The notes: generated from the letters alone by a model not told the origin. A stretch of DNA of 64,000 nt from Algoriphagus aestuarii (GCA_017051695.1 JAFIDK010000005.1:372001-436000); one strand, 5' to 3'; shown: positions 40,236 through 50,103, counted from the first letter of the stretch. Numbers and translations are program-made.

Positions 40236-42614
40236 TTATTGGTTGGAAGTGTTTTGCAATTGCTCTTGGTAATAATTCATCCGTTCCTCATTGCCTATGG
40301 CCTTGTTCAATAAAAACAAATTGGACAAAACTGCCTTGCTGGACCCATATTGTAGTGCTCGTTCAAAAACCTGAATCGCTTCCTGTTCCTTTCTTTGCAC
40401 GATCAATGCGGTACCCAGATTGGTTAGCGCAGAGAATTGATCCTCATGACCAGCTTCCACTGCCTCACGAAAATACTTTTCAGCATTCGCATAGTTTTTA
40501 TCTTTCAAGAAAGAAATTGTCCCGAGATTGGTCAGCACCACAGAGTTTTTTGGATCAGCTAGGTAGGCTTTCAAAAATCTTGCTTTCGCAGCCAAAGTAT
40601 CTTTGGTCTCCAGCAGGGATTTCCCATAGGCTGGGTAATAAGAGGGATATTTTTCTGACCCACCGAACTCTTCAAACTCTGCCTCAACCTTTCCATATTC
40701 TGAAGCAGCCTGTGCAAAGTTTTTATTTTCAAAAGCTTCATTCCCTGCCCTCATAGCAAGAAGAAATGCTGTTTCTTCCACAGAAAACTCATCATCTTCA
40801 GACCTGTAAGACTCAGCTTTTTCCAGATTTCCGACTTCTGTATATAAATAAACAAGATTTCGTTTTATCTCTGGATCATCTTGGATTTCTATCGCTTTTT
40901 CAAGCGAAGCGATCGCATTCTCCTTCTCATTTAACCTCATATAGGTCAATCCCAGATTTTTATAGGTGGCATATAACTCCGGCTTATCTGTCTCTAGACT
41001 TTCCAGGTATAACTTTTTGGCTTTTTCGTAATTCCCTTCTTCAAAAGAAACTGCTGCCAGTTTAAACTTTGCAAAATGTACGTTTGGGATTTTTTTGATA
41101 CTTTCTTCGAGAACAACCTTTGCCCTCGCTGTATCTCCTACACCCAATAAAACCTCTGCCAATGGCGCCAAATATTGGGAAACAGGCGCATCTTTTCCTA
41201 AAATCTCATACGCTTTATCAAAATGCAAAACGGACTCTGCAAAATAATCCTTTGCCGAATCAGGAGATGTTTTTTTCAACTTGGCAGCTTCCAACCTAAG
41301 CTCCTCTGCATACATCACGTGAGTTCTCCAGCTTTTAGGAGCTGTTTTTACTCCTGAAGAAGAAAGTGCCAAACCGTTTTTCCAAACCGGGGAGCGATCA
41401 ACTGTTTTCCAGGAAAAAGCTACCATAAAAGGAATAAGCACTAGAATAGTGACTAAGGAACTTTTTTCAACTTTGTAAAAGCATAGCAGTCTATAAAGTC
41501 CATAAACCACTAAAAAACAGAATGCCAAAGAAGGAATAAACATAAACCTTTCGCCAAGATTGGACCCGATAGTCAGCGAGTTAGTCAAATTGGCAAAAAT
41601 GGAGAAAGAAGCCAGGTAAAACAGGATTCCAAAACTATATAAACTTCTGTTTTTAAACCCTTTGAAAGCAAGGTAAATCAGTACTAAAAAGATCAACAAA
41701 CTCAACCAGACGATTGGATTCTGAAAATTCTGCACATCAATCTGGCTAAATGAATAATCCCAAGATAATGGATGGGGAAAGACCAACAATTTTAAATACT
41801 GAAGATAGATATAGAGGTTGGTGGCCAATCTTTCTCCGCCCGAAAGCCCATAAAGAACCGAGTTGATTTTAGAATCATAAGTGGTGGCTGCTTTATCCAA
41901 AATCAGCTCTCTGCAAAACATGTAAAGAATTACCGGAATCAAAAAAGGGACGACCTCTTTGGCACTGGCCCAAAGATTTTTCTTCTGAAAGAAATAGGCA
42001 ATCAGGAACACCAGAGCCAAGAGTGTAATCGTCTCTTCTTTGGAGATCAAGGACAAAAAGAAAAGCAAGCCTACACCGATTTGCCTCCCTATTTTCACTT
42101 TGGTATCTGAAGACAGCCAAAGCAAAATAGCCGAGAAGGCAAACAGGGAAGCTAACAAAGTATCACGGCTTTTAACAGATGCCACCACTTCTGTATGAAT
42201 GGGATGGACGGCATACAAAGCCAAAATTAAAAGTGGAACAAAAACGGGTAAATTCTTTTTTTCTGCCAGAATCAAGAGAAATTTACCCAAGATCACCAAC
42301 AATCCGAAATAAAGAATCACATTGAAAATATGTCCGTTTGGAGCGCTAAACTCACCAAAAATCTGGTGCTCAATGGCAAAAGTCAGCAATGTAAATGGCC
42401 TGTAAATACTGGTATTGACCGGATTGATGGTGATGAAGTTCATGGATCCATATTTGAATAATTCGGTCCATTCCGCTAATCCCTTTTGGGTAACTCTATT
42501 GAAATAGGCGTAAATCCCATCGTCACCTGAATAGCCATAATTGTAAGTCTGGAAATACAATCCGGCACCCAAAAGGGAAATCAACAGGATCCAAAAAATT
42601 GGTTTTTGCTTCAT
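40236..42614 (-). CDS. Polytopic membrane protein with C-terminal TPR repeats
   Basis: 792 residues. The first 400 hold about ten membrane helices with an early YSGDDGIYAYFNR loop and HPIHTEVVASVKSRD in a lumenal loop, as in TMTC and other GT-C-type glycosyltransferases; the DD pair is a plausible catalytic site. The rest is a run of TPR units (YATYKNLGLTYMRLNEKENAIASLEKAIEI, SALTNLGTALIVQRKEQEAIQVFERAL). A protein mannosyl- or other glycosyltransferase role is inference. Single-gene unit. Confidence 0.82.
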   Translation of the reverse strand: MKQKPIFWILLISLLGAGLYFQTYNYGYSGDDGIYAYFNRVTQKGLAEWTELFKYGSMNFITINPVNTSIYRPFTLLTFAIEHQIFGEFSAPNGHIFNVILYFGLLVILGKFLLILAEKKNLPVFVPLLILALYAVHPIHTEVVASVKSRDTLLASLFAFSAILLWLSSDTKVKIGRQIGVGLLFFLSLISKEETITLLALVFLIAYFFQKKNLWASAKEVVPFLIPVILYMFCRELILDKAATTYDSKINSVLYGLSGGERLATNLYIYLQYLKLLVFPHPLSWDYSFSQIDVQNFQNPIVWLSLLIFLVLIYLAFKGFKNRSLYSFGILFYLASFSIFANLTNSLTIGSNLGERFMFIPSLAFCFLVVYGLYRLLCFYKVEKSSLVTILVLIPFMVAFSWKTVDRSPVWKNGLALSSSGVKTAPKSWRTHVMYAEELRLEAAKLKKTSPDSAKDYFAESVLHFDKAYEILGKDAPVSQYLAPLAEVLLGVGDTARAKVVLEESIKKIPNVHFAKFKLAAVSFEEGNYEKAKKLYLESLETDKPELYATYKNLGLTYMRLNEKENAIASLEKAIEIQDDPEIKRNLVYLYTEVGNLEKAESYRSEDDEFSVEETAFLLAMRAGNEAFENKNFAQAASEYGKVEAEFEEFGGSEKYPSYYPAYGKSLLETKDTLAAKARFLKAYLADPKNSVVLTNLGTISFLKDKNYANAEKYFREAVEAGHEDQFSALTNLGTALIVQRKEQEAIQVFERALQYGSSKAVLSNLFLLNKAIGNEERMNYYQEQLQNTSNQ

Positions 42615-42727
42615 TCTACTGTCTTAAATACATCGAAAAGTAAAAATAAAATATTTTATCTCAATCCAACTTTCCTTCCTCTTCAGGTCTTTCGATTAAA
42701 AAATGGCTTGAATTTTATTTTGATCGG

Positions 42728-43246
42728 CTAAACGCTTTTTTTCATCAGCCAGTCTGTTTGGATTTCATCACCAAAAGGAAATGGATGTGCCCCAAACTTT
42801 ATAAGTCCGTTTTTTTCATAAAACCGGATAGCCCTTGCGTTTTTTTCCCAAACCCCTAACCAGACGTAATCAAGTCCTTGGCTCTTGGCAAAATCAAATG
42901 CATAGACCAGAAGGCTCTTTCCAAGTCCAATCCCCAAATATTCCTCTAGGACATAAAGTCGCGAAATCTCCAGACTCCTAGGGTCATGGATATCGGTCTG
43001 TGCCGGAACTTGGTTTACTTTGGTATAGCCAATGATTTTTCCAGCAGATTTTGCCACAAAAAACCGGGAACATGGATTTTGGAATTCCTTTTGGAACTGA
43101 GGCGACGTAAATGCTTCGTCAAGGTAAGCATACACATTTTCGATTTTGTTGCCTGCAGTAAAGGCTTCCAAAAATGACTTCCTCGCCATCAAAACCAATT
43201 CTTCAAGTTCTTTTGCTTTTACTTCTTGAATTTCCACAGAATTCAT
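42728..43246 (-). CDS. GNAT family N-acetyltransferase
   Basis: 172 residues: FVAKSAGKIIGYTKVNQVP, LEISRLYVLEEYLGIGLGKSLLVYAFDFAKSQGLDYVWLGVWEKNARAIRFYEKNGL, the full GNAT core with acetyl-CoA loop LGIGLG. Substrate unknown. The start lies 3 bp after the stop of the preceding exported protein, so both are probably one transcript. Confidence 0.9.
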   Translation of the reverse strand: MNSVEIQEVKAKELEELVLMARKSFLEAFTAGNKIENVYAYLDEAFTSPQFQKEFQNPCSRFFVAKSAGKIIGYTKVNQVPAQTDIHDPRSLEISRLYVLEEYLGIGLGKSLLVYAFDFAKSQGLDYVWLGVWEKNARAIRFYEKNGLIKFGAHPFPFGDEIQTDWLMKKSV

Positions 43247-43249
43247 GCT

Positions 43250-43858
43250 CTAGTTCTTATTTAGTGTTTTTAAAGCCTGATCGATTTGATTATTAGGAAA
43301 CTCCCCTAAAATCGCTCGATACTCACCAGTCGGGTGAATCACCACAAAACTTCTACAAGGATAGGGAAATTTGAAAAACTGACCTTCGAAAATACCATCA
43401 GGATCTGGCAACCAAGTCATGATCCCTTGGTATTTTTCCAAACCGTGGGAGTTCTTGAAAATATAAGCCGGTTCAGCAGCATTCCTTTTCTCAGCAGTTT
43501 TGAGTAGATAATCATGACTTTTTTGAAAATATCGTGTATCGTTAGCATGATCTCCGGTGGAATTGCACTCGTCCTTTCCGGGATAATAAACGACAATCAG
43601 GGATTTTCCTTCCTTCAGATCCTGCGTTTTGCCCAGCTTATCATAGAAAATCTCCGGTTCCACTTTTCCAAAAGGCATTCTATGAATCAGCCTCATCACT
43701 TCCGGATCTTCACTGGGCACTCCGAAATAGGGCCCGTTTAGGATCTTGTTTTGAAATTCATCCTTGGAAACCGACCTTCCCATTTCGTCCCGATACCTGG
43801 TTTGGGCAGTCAGGGAAAAACAGAGAAAGAATAATCCAAAAATCAAAAACTGCTTCAT
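43250..43858 (-). CDS. Exported protein with thioredoxin-like features, function unknown
   Basis: 202 residues with a signal peptide (FLIFGLFFLCFSLTAQ). The mature part has KSLIVVYYPGKDECNSTGD, YPCRSFVVIHPTGEYRAILGEFPNNQIDQALKTL, which suggests a thioredoxin-like alpha/beta fold without a CxxC. Two Cys (in DECNS and YPCRS) are far apart. Family not recognised. Upstream of and probably co-transcribed with a GNAT gene. Confidence 0.7.
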   Translation of the reverse strand: MKQFLIFGLFFLCFSLTAQTRYRDEMGRSVSKDEFQNKILNGPYFGVPSEDPEVMRLIHRMPFGKVEPEIFYDKLGKTQDLKEGKSLIVVYYPGKDECNSTGDHANDTRYFQKSHDYLLKTAEKRNAAEPAYIFKNSHGLEKYQGIMTWLPDPDGIFEGQFFKFPYPCRSFVVIHPTGEYRAILGEFPNNQIDQALKTLNKN

Positions 43859-43976
43859 TTTAATTGATGTACATAGTGTAAATCTGAATTCATTTGGAAT
43901 TCAGCAAGGTTACCAAATAACAAGTAAATCAGAATGGAATTTGAAAATGATTTTACTTTTGGAAACTAGAACATTA

Positions 43977-44738
43977 TCAAAGGAAAATACCACCAGAGAC
44001 TTCGATTCGTTGACCATTTATCCAGCGAGCATCTTCGCTGCACAAGAAAGCCACCACTCCCCCAATGTCTTCCGCTTCTCCAACTCTTCCCAATGCCGTG
44101 GCTCCTGAAATCAGCTTTCTCTTTTGTTCGTTATCCCGATTTTCTCCTCCACCAAATTCTGTGGCAATCGCTCCCGGAGCGACGACATTGGCTCTGATTT
44201 TTTTACTTGCCAATTCCTTGGCCATATATCGAGTCAATACGTCCACTCCTCCTTTCATGGCTCCATATGCAGAGGATTTGGGAAGACTGAATCGGGCCAA
44301 TCCCGATGAAATATTGATGATCCCACCTCCTTCACTTAGAAATGGAATAGCCTTTTGGCTAAGGAAATACACTCCTTTTAAATGAATATTCATCATCTCA
44401 TCAAATATGACCTCAGTTGTATCCAAGAAAGGCACGTACAATCCTGTTCCGGCATTATTGATCAAAAAATCAACCGTTTCCCGCTTCTTTTCACTTTGTA
44501 GGTATTCATATAAAACTGTGAAAAAAGCATCAAACCCATGAATTGAACTGGTATCTAATTGAAACGCTTTAGCAGTTTGCCCAAACTTCTCTATTTCCTT
44601 CACCACTTCATCTGCTGCAGTTTTATTGGAGTGGTAAGTAATGATCAAGTCGTTTCCCTTTTCGGCCAATCGAAGAGCCATATCTCTTCCCAAACCACGG
44701 CTTCCTCCGGTGACTAAAGCAATTTTATTGGTTTTCAT
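43977..44738 (-). CDS. Short-chain dehydrogenase/reductase
   Basis: 253 residues, classical SDR: cofactor loop TGGSRGLG at 10-17, LINNAGTG, catalytic Ser in IINISSGLARF and Tyr-x3-Lys in SSAYGAMKGG, C-terminal DARWINGQRIEVSGGI. The residues after the second strand (TYHSNK) suit NADP(H). Substrate unknown. It could act on pterins or sugars, but nothing here supports a specific role. Single gene. Confidence 0.93.
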   Translation of the reverse strand: MKTNKIALVTGGSRGLGRDMALRLAEKGNDLIITYHSNKTAADEVVKEIEKFGQTAKAFQLDTSSIHGFDAFFTVLYEYLQSEKKRETVDFLINNAGTGLYVPFLDTTEVIFDEMMNIHLKGVYFLSQKAIPFLSEGGGIINISSGLARFSLPKSSAYGAMKGGVDVLTRYMAKELASKKIRANVVAPGAIATEFGGGENRDNEQKRKLISGATALGRVGEAEDIGGVVAFLCSEDARWINGQRIEVSGGIFL

Positions 44739-44960
44739 AATTATGTTTTGTTTTTGTTTCTACAAATCCCTGACAAAAGCAGTTCAGCCTTTTAGTTAAA
44801 TCTATAGAGCTTGCAGCCAAAAAAATGGATTTCGGTGAATAGGTTAAATCTATCTGTCTAACCATTTGCTCAAGGAAGAAGTCAGTTTCCTTAATATTTA
44901 TTCTTTTGATTTAAATAAAATTAATGGAATTATTAAGAGATTTAAAGTTTAAAATATTCT

Positions 44961-46436
44961 ATGAGAATAGGATTTACTCCAAAATATATTCTTGACTTTT
45001 CGAATTACGAAAAGGACAATGACCGGTTATTGATTCTTGCATTGGAAGCTGTTAAACAGCTCAATTGGAACCTAAGCTATGTTGATAATTCAGGATTTAT
45101 CGCCTATACCAACTTTTCTATATTTTCTTGGAGTGAGGAAGTTTCAGTGCAAATCAAAGACGATCAAATAAAAATAAAAAGTGAATGCACCGGGGTTCAG
45201 ATCTTTGACTTTGGTAAAAATGAAAACAATGTTTCTAAGCTTCTTGAAAAAATAGATGATATAAAAGCCAAGATTTCGGAGGAAGAAATCGAATTACGGA
45301 TTTCGGAATTTAAGGTCAACCATCATTTAACTCAAAAAGAAAAGCAACCTGACTCTTTCTCCAAAAAGAAACCCAGAATTGATAATTTCCTTTCAATTTT
45401 CTATCCAACTGAAGGGTATTTTGTCACACCGATTCTTATCATTATCAATCTTTTGGTTTTTAGTGCCATGGTGGTTTCTGGAGTACATTTTTTAATTCCT
45501 CATGGCCAAGACTTATTAAATTGGGGTGCAAACTACCTTCCTGCGACGTTAAATGGACAGGTTTGGAGACTCTTGACTTCCATTTTTTTACATATTGGAA
45601 TACTGCATTTAATTTTAAATATGTATGCACTTTTATATATCGGCATACTACTAGAACCCATTTTAGGCAAATCCAGATTTCTATTTGCTTACCTACTTTC
45701 AGGAATTACCGCTAGTCTAGTCAGTATTCAATGGAACCAGTTGCATATCAGTGCTGGTGCATCTGGTGCTATTTTCGGAATGTATGGAGTTTTCTTGGCT
45801 TTACTCATTTCTAATTTCCTTGAAAAATCAGTTAGAAAAGCATTTTTGTCAAGTATCGTAGTTTTCGTGGGGTACAATTTATTGGTAGGCCTAAATCCCG
45901 AAAGCCAAATAGACAATGCTGCACATATTGGTGGTCTTATCTGTGGGATTATAGCTGGTTTTGCGTTTATTCCTGGTCTAAAAAATCCCGAAAACAAACT
46001 AATCAACTATTCAACTTACGGTGCATTATTTTTTCCTCTTATCATTTATTCCTTTTCATTTTTTAGGGTGGAACAGTATGATCTTGATAAATACGAAAAA
46101 GAAATAGATCGATTTGTTTCTATGGAGGCGATGGCATTAGATGCTTATATGCTTCCAGACGAAACTCCAGATCAAGAAATCATTGATGAATTACAAAACA
46201 GGGGACTCTATTATTGGAACGAAAATCTGAAAATTCTTGAGGGATTTAAAAAAATGAACCTCCCAAGCCAGATCAAAGAAAGGAACATCAAATTGGAAGA
46301 ATACTGTAGCCTTAGGATTAAAAGCTATCAAATCATCATTAAAGCCATTGAACAGGATTCGGAACAGTATACGGATGAGATTATGGAATATGAACAAAAA
46401 ATCAATGAAATAATAAGCGAACTAACCGGTAATTAA
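44961..46436 (+). CDS. Rhomboid-family intramembrane serine protease with extra domains
   Basis: 491 residues, about twice the rhomboid core. The N-terminal 150 residues form a soluble domain of unknown fold; the central rhomboid has GQVWRLLTSIFLHIGILHLILNMYAL, catalytic Ser268 in SAGASGAIFG and His322 in NAAHIGGLICG. The last 120 residues are charged helices (EYCSLRIKSYQIIIKAIEQ). Cleaves transmembrane substrates that are unknown here. Convergent with the DUF6090 gene. Confidence 0.92.
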   Translation: MRIGFTPKYILDFSNYEKDNDRLLILALEAVKQLNWNLSYVDNSGFIAYTNFSIFSWSEEVSVQIKDDQIKIKSECTGVQIFDFGKNENNVSKLLEKIDDIKAKISEEEIELRISEFKVNHHLTQKEKQPDSFSKKKPRIDNFLSIFYPTEGYFVTPILIIINLLVFSAMVVSGVHFLIPHGQDLLNWGANYLPATLNGQVWRLLTSIFLHIGILHLILNMYALLYIGILLEPILGKSRFLFAYLLSGITASLVSIQWNQLHISAGASGAIFGMYGVFLALLISNFLEKSVRKAFLSSIVVFVGYNLLVGLNPESQIDNAAHIGGLICGIIAGFAFIPGLKNPENKLINYSTYGALFFPLIIYSFSFFRVEQYDLDKYEKEIDRFVSMEAMALDAYMLPDETPDQEIIDELQNRGLYYWNENLKILEGFKKMNLPSQIKERNIKLEEYCSLRIKSYQIIIKAIEQDSEQYTDEIMEYEQKINEIISELTGN

Positions 46437-46457
46437 TTCTGTGGTTTACTTAAAAAA

Positions 46458-47225
46458 TCACTCCTTCAGCTCCTTCTCAATCTCTTCCAAAATAGCATTG
46501 ATCCCTTGCATCAAAGGCTCATAATGATTCGTTTTGGTGGCCTCAGAGGTCAGCATAAAAATCAATAAATCGTTTTCAAACTCACGGGAATCCAGAATCC
46601 CCAAATTACTATGGGCTTCGGGTGACGCAGTGATATCCAAAGCTTCCCTCACCCCTGTTCGGTCTAAAATCGTCAAAATGCTAAAATTCTCAGATCGGAA
46701 TAAATCCAGCACATCCTCCCGCTGACTGCTCAGTTCCGCCTCCTGCCTTTTGATATCATCCATGGTAGCGATCCAAGAGGTCAATTTATTGCGAAGGTCA
46801 ATACTGCTTATATTTTTTAGATTCCCGGAATTGATCAGTTCATTTAAGAAGGAATTGTTGGGATTGAAGGAAATATCGTCGGATAAGGTTTCAAAAAGCA
46901 GTTCAGAAAGACGTTCCTCGGTAACATTTGGCTCTTCCGAATGGATGTAATTCAGGATTTCCCTCGATCCATCCAGGTTCTTTTGATTGACGGTCAGCAG
47001 CTCTGCCAATTTCATTTGACTGACCTGAAACTCAAATCTGAGACCTTCTAAATAATTCTGTTCATTATTGGAATCTATCCTTCTCAAGTTGGCATTATTG
47101 ATAGCCAATGCGATCAGAATCCCGATCACAACCAATACGATTTCGCCCAAAGCATAAATCAGGTAATTTTTGACTCTTTTTTCTTTAATCAGTTTTTGGC
47201 GGATTTTTCTAAAAAATTTGATCAT
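46458..47225 (-). CDS. DUF6090 membrane protein
   Basis: 255 residues. The family start MIKFFRKIRQKLIKEKRVKNYLIYALGEIVLVVIGILIALAINN-type pattern is visible: a basic amphipathic stretch, then a single transmembrane helix (LGEIVLVVIGILIALAINN) and a long helical periplasmic part (NYLEGLRFEFQVSQMKLAELL). Very common and often multicopy in Bacteroidetes, function unknown. Convergent with the rhomboid gene and isolated. Confidence 0.88.
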   Translation of the reverse strand: MIKFFRKIRQKLIKEKRVKNYLIYALGEIVLVVIGILIALAINNANLRRIDSNNEQNYLEGLRFEFQVSQMKLAELLTVNQKNLDGSREILNYIHSEEPNVTEERLSELLFETLSDDISFNPNNSFLNELINSGNLKNISSIDLRNKLTSWIATMDDIKRQEAELSSQREDVLDLFRSENFSILTILDRTGVREALDITASPEAHSNLGILDSREFENDLLIFMLTSEATKTNHYEPLMQGINAILEEIEKELKE

Positions 47226-47506
47226 TTGTTTTTCTGGAAATAGGACTTAAAATAAAGCCATATTTCAAAAAAAGAATATTGAAGCGATTCTGCAAATCGA
47301 ACACTATTTTGTAATGGTCCTAGTTAGTGTTTTCAACAGAAATGGAAATGATAATAAATCTTAAATGCGGAAGATATTTTTGGAACTAATACTTCTGTTT
47401 TATTAATTGGAAGACCAGGAAATGATGAGATGGTGCTGATTTTCCTTTCGGGCTTGATTACTGGAAATAATTGTTTTGGCATGAATGATCTCTCAAAATG
47501 TTTGAT

Positions 47507-48295
47507 ATGAAAAAGTTTCTAGTTTTTGCTTTCCTTCTTTTTTCAGTTTTGAATTCATTCGCAGAATGTGCAATGGGAGCTGTCACATTTTTCCCAAAGC
47601 AAAACACAGTCAGTCAAAACAGCCTTTTTATTGTGGAAGCATATGGGTTTGATCAAAGTTTGATAGAAAGTATTCAAAAAGACAGAAAGGCATATTTGGA
47701 AAATGAGGAAGGCGAGAAGGTAGATCTGATCCTAGTGGAAATTTTGTACGGACAAAAAAGTATAACACAGGCTGTTTTCAAACCTACATATCAATTAAAA
47801 CTCAATCATAAGTACTATTTGAAATTCACGGAAATTCCTGGTGAGAGAAACTTTAAGGAATTAAAGAGATACAATTCTAAAATTGGAAAAAGTGAACCGG
47901 TGGCTTGGGAAGTCACAGAAATTGAATCTGAGCGCTTATTAAAAGATTTAAGTCTAGAGTTCGATAAGACCGAGGTTAACTTCTATGGGTGCGGTCCTGA
48001 TGCATATGCCATCTTCCTACCACAGAATGTACCATCTTCTGAAACTTGGTACAAAGCAGAAGTTTATGATGAGCAGACAAAGACCTCTAGCAGCTTCATT
48101 TTAACTGAGTGGCAAGGTAAAATCCAGGTAGGTCATGGCATGTGTGGAGGTGCCTTTAAATTCAATAAAGATGGAAATTACAAAGTTCGATTTACTCCCA
48201 TGAATATAGATGGAAAAGAACATGCAACTACAGAATGGACAGCTTTTGAAAGCCCCTATAAAACCGCTGTAGACCCTTTCTACATCAAAATTTAA
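47507..48295 (+). CDS. Exported protein of unknown function
   Basis: 262 residues when started at MKKFLVFAFLLFSVLNSFAE; three codons upstream is an alternative Met. The signal peptide is followed by a Cys-containing N-terminus and Ig- or fibronectin-like beta strands (NTVSQNSLFIVEAYGFDQSL, NHKYYLKFTEIPG, NYKVRFTPMNIDGKEHATTEWTAF). The mid-section contains FYGCGPDAYAIFLPQN and VGHGMCGGAF, two more Cys that may pair. No family recognised. Single gene between two unrelated neighbours. Confidence 0.7.
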   Translation: MKKFLVFAFLLFSVLNSFAECAMGAVTFFPKQNTVSQNSLFIVEAYGFDQSLIESIQKDRKAYLENEEGEKVDLILVEILYGQKSITQAVFKPTYQLKLNHKYYLKFTEIPGERNFKELKRYNSKIGKSEPVAWEVTEIESERLLKDLSLEFDKTEVNFYGCGPDAYAIFLPQNVPSSETWYKAEVYDEQTKTSSSFILTEWQGKIQVGHGMCGGAFKFNKDGNYKVRFTPMNIDGKEHATTEWTAFESPYKTAVDPFYIKI

Positions 48296-48396
48296 AATAC
48301 AGCTGCTGACGGAAAACATCCATTTTTTGACGTGTTACTCCCTTTTTTTAAGAGACCGAATTGGTAAGTTTGGATAAACCTAACGGCACTGAAAAC

Positions 48397-48834
48397 ATGG
48401 CACTCATAAACCCCTACATCAACTTCAATGGAAATGCTGAAGAAGCATTTCATTTTTACAAAGCAGCTTTTGGCGGAGAATTCGCGACCATCATGCGATT
48501 CAAAGATATGCCAAGTTCGGAGCATCCCATTTCGGAAAAAGAGGCTGACAAAATCATGCATATCGCACTGCCTATCGGCGGGAATATTTTAATGGGAAAT
48601 GATGTACCCGAATTTATGGGCAAGGTCAATGAACAGGAACATCGCTCCAAAATCTCCATCAGCGCAGAGAGCAAAGATGAAGCAGACCGATTATTCAAGG
48701 CACTTTCTGCTGGAGGATCTGTGGAAGTCCCCATGGATGAAAGCCCTTGGGGCTCTTATTTTGGAATGTTTCGGGATAAATTTGGGATAGAATGGATGAT
48801 CGATTTTGATCCTAAATTCAATGGAAAACCATAA
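48397..48834 (+). CDS. VOC-family (PhnB/glyoxalase-like) protein
   Basis: 145 residues from MALINPYINFNGNAEEAF; an upstream TTG frame extension is not conserved in type. PhnB-like sequence: FHFYKAAFGGEFATIMRFKDMP, HIALPIGGNILMGND, AESKDEADRLFKALSAGGSVEVPMDESPWGSYFGMFRDKFGIEWMIDF. These proteins resemble glyoxalase/dioxygenase folds; activity unknown. Located before an interspersed repeat and the efflux operon end. Confidence 0.92.
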   Translation: MALINPYINFNGNAEEAFHFYKAAFGGEFATIMRFKDMPSSEHPISEKEADKIMHIALPIGGNILMGNDVPEFMGKVNEQEHRSKISISAESKDEADRLFKALSAGGSVEVPMDESPWGSYFGMFRDKFGIEWMIDFDPKFNGKP

Positions 48835-48887
48835 CAGAATGGATTTCATCAATAAAAGAGGCTGTCTCGAAAATGCTTTTGTCAGAT

Positions 48888-48942
48888 TGAGCGAAGTCGA
48901 AATGAGATTTGATGGAATATGTCAGGCCTTCGACTCAGCTCA
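48888..48942. repeat. Interspersed inverted repeat of the Bacteroidetes GAGCGAAGTCGAA type
   Basis: Arms TGAGCGAAGTCGAA (48888-48901) and TTCGACTCAGCTCA (48929-48942) are complementary with two mismatches around a 27-bp loop. Just upstream is GAGGCTGTCTCGAAAA, another sequence typical of dispersed intergenic repeats in this phylum. It fills the gap between two convergent genes and may act as a two-way terminator. Confidence 0.7.
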
Positions 48943-48945
48943 GTT

Positions 48946-50103
48946 TCAAAGCATGGTAAAAGCTCCTTTTACAAGAATTATAGATTCTCCATCCAATTTT
49001 GGATTGGGGTAAATCTCCACTAAATCATCATTTTGTCTACCCAGCTTCACCTCCACTTTATCTAAATAAAACCCTTTTTCATCTGAACCAGACTGAACCA
49101 GTACATAGTCTACCCCATCTACTGCTACTACCGAAGAAACTGGCAGAGACCATCCCTCTTGTGGTTCCAATTTGATTTTTGCTTCCAGATACATTCCTGG
49201 AACCAAGGAGTGCTCTTGGTTTTCGTCGATGAGATGAGCATGAACCGGAACTAGCCGTTGCTCACTGATGGATTTACCCACCACGTATACTTTGGCATCA
49301 AATGTTTTTCCGGGCATATCTGGCAGAGTAAATGCAACATGTTGCCCTTCCTTCACGTTCACCGCATCTTTTTCGAAAATATTCAGCTCAATATGCATAT
49401 GCTCAGTACTGATCAGAGTGGCAGCCTTGGAAGCTGAAGGAAGAAATGCACCAGGCACCGTAAATACACTCTCTACAAAGCCATTGATCGGAGATAGGAC
49501 GGGAACTTTGGTCTGGATGCTGGCAGGGGTTAATTTATCGGTATTCACATGGATCATACCCAATTGCTTTTTCAAACTCTCGGCTTTTGCCAAGGTACTT
49601 TGGTACTCGGATTCAGCTTTGAGGTAACCTTTCTGAGAGGCTATTTTCTCTCCGAAAAGGGTCTTTTGACGTTCGAATTCTTCTTTGAGAAAATTCAGCT
49701 GACTGGAAGTCTCCAAATATTCCTGTTGCAAGCGAACGAACTCTGGGCTTTCGAGGTAGAAAAGAACCTCGCCTTTTCTAACCTGCTGCCCTTCCATCAA
49801 TTTCAGATCAGCCACATATCCACCAAAAAATGGCGTAATATCCTGCATTCCTTCCACCGGGATTTTCACCTGTCCTTGAACCTTGATCTCTTCGGAAAAA
49901 GTCTTCAGAACCATCTCACCCCATTTCATATCCATGGCCTCAAATTGTGCTTTGGTCAGACCGATCTGATTGGATCCCACCTCTATTCGCTGCATTGTTT
50001 CTTCACCCGAATTTTCTTCGGATTTTGGCGTGCATCGGATCAGAAACGTCAATCCGACTAAAATCAGCAGGCCAGAATAAATTTTTGATTGTATAGCTTC
50101 CAT
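48946..50103 (-). CDS. RND efflux membrane-fusion adaptor (CzcB/CusB-like)
   Basis: 385 residues with a membrane anchor or lipobox (LILVGLTFLIRC). Adaptor elements: DITPFFGGYVADLKLMEGQQVRKGEVLFYLESPEFVRLQQEYLE (lipoyl/hairpin start), a long coiled coil with SQKGYLKAESEY, then VLSPINGFVESVFTVPGAF, VKEGQHVAFTLPD and SLVPGMYLEAKIKL. It bridges the inner-membrane pump and outer channel. Its start codon overlaps the stop of the pump gene (TGATG), so translation is coupled. Confidence 0.93.
   Translation of the reverse strand: MEAIQSKIYSGLLILVGLTFLIRCTPKSEENSGEETMQRIEVGSNQIGLTKAQFEAMDMKWGEMVLKTFSEEIKVQGQVKIPVEGMQDITPFFGGYVADLKLMEGQQVRKGEVLFYLESPEFVRLQQEYLETSSQLNFLKEEFERQKTLFGEKIASQKGYLKAESEYQSTLAKAESLKKQLGMIHVNTDKLTPASIQTKVPVLSPINGFVESVFTVPGAFLPSASKAATLISTEHMHIELNIFEKDAVNVKEGQHVAFTLPDMPGKTFDAKVYVVGKSISEQRLVPVHAHLIDENQEHSLVPGMYLEAKIKLEPQEGWSLPVSSVVAVDGVDYVLVQSGSDEKGFYLDKVEVKLGRQNDDLVEIYPNPKLDGESIILVKGAFTML

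Noticed and set aside
48835-48945. Small gene or tRNA between the VOC gene and the efflux operon
   Set aside because: The sequence is a dispersed inverted repeat; it has no tRNA cloverleaf and no distinct protein.
49549-50061. 170-codon plus-strand frame inside the adaptor gene
   Set aside because: Opposite strand of a well-conserved membrane-fusion protein, unlikely amino-acid make-up (many Phe/His).
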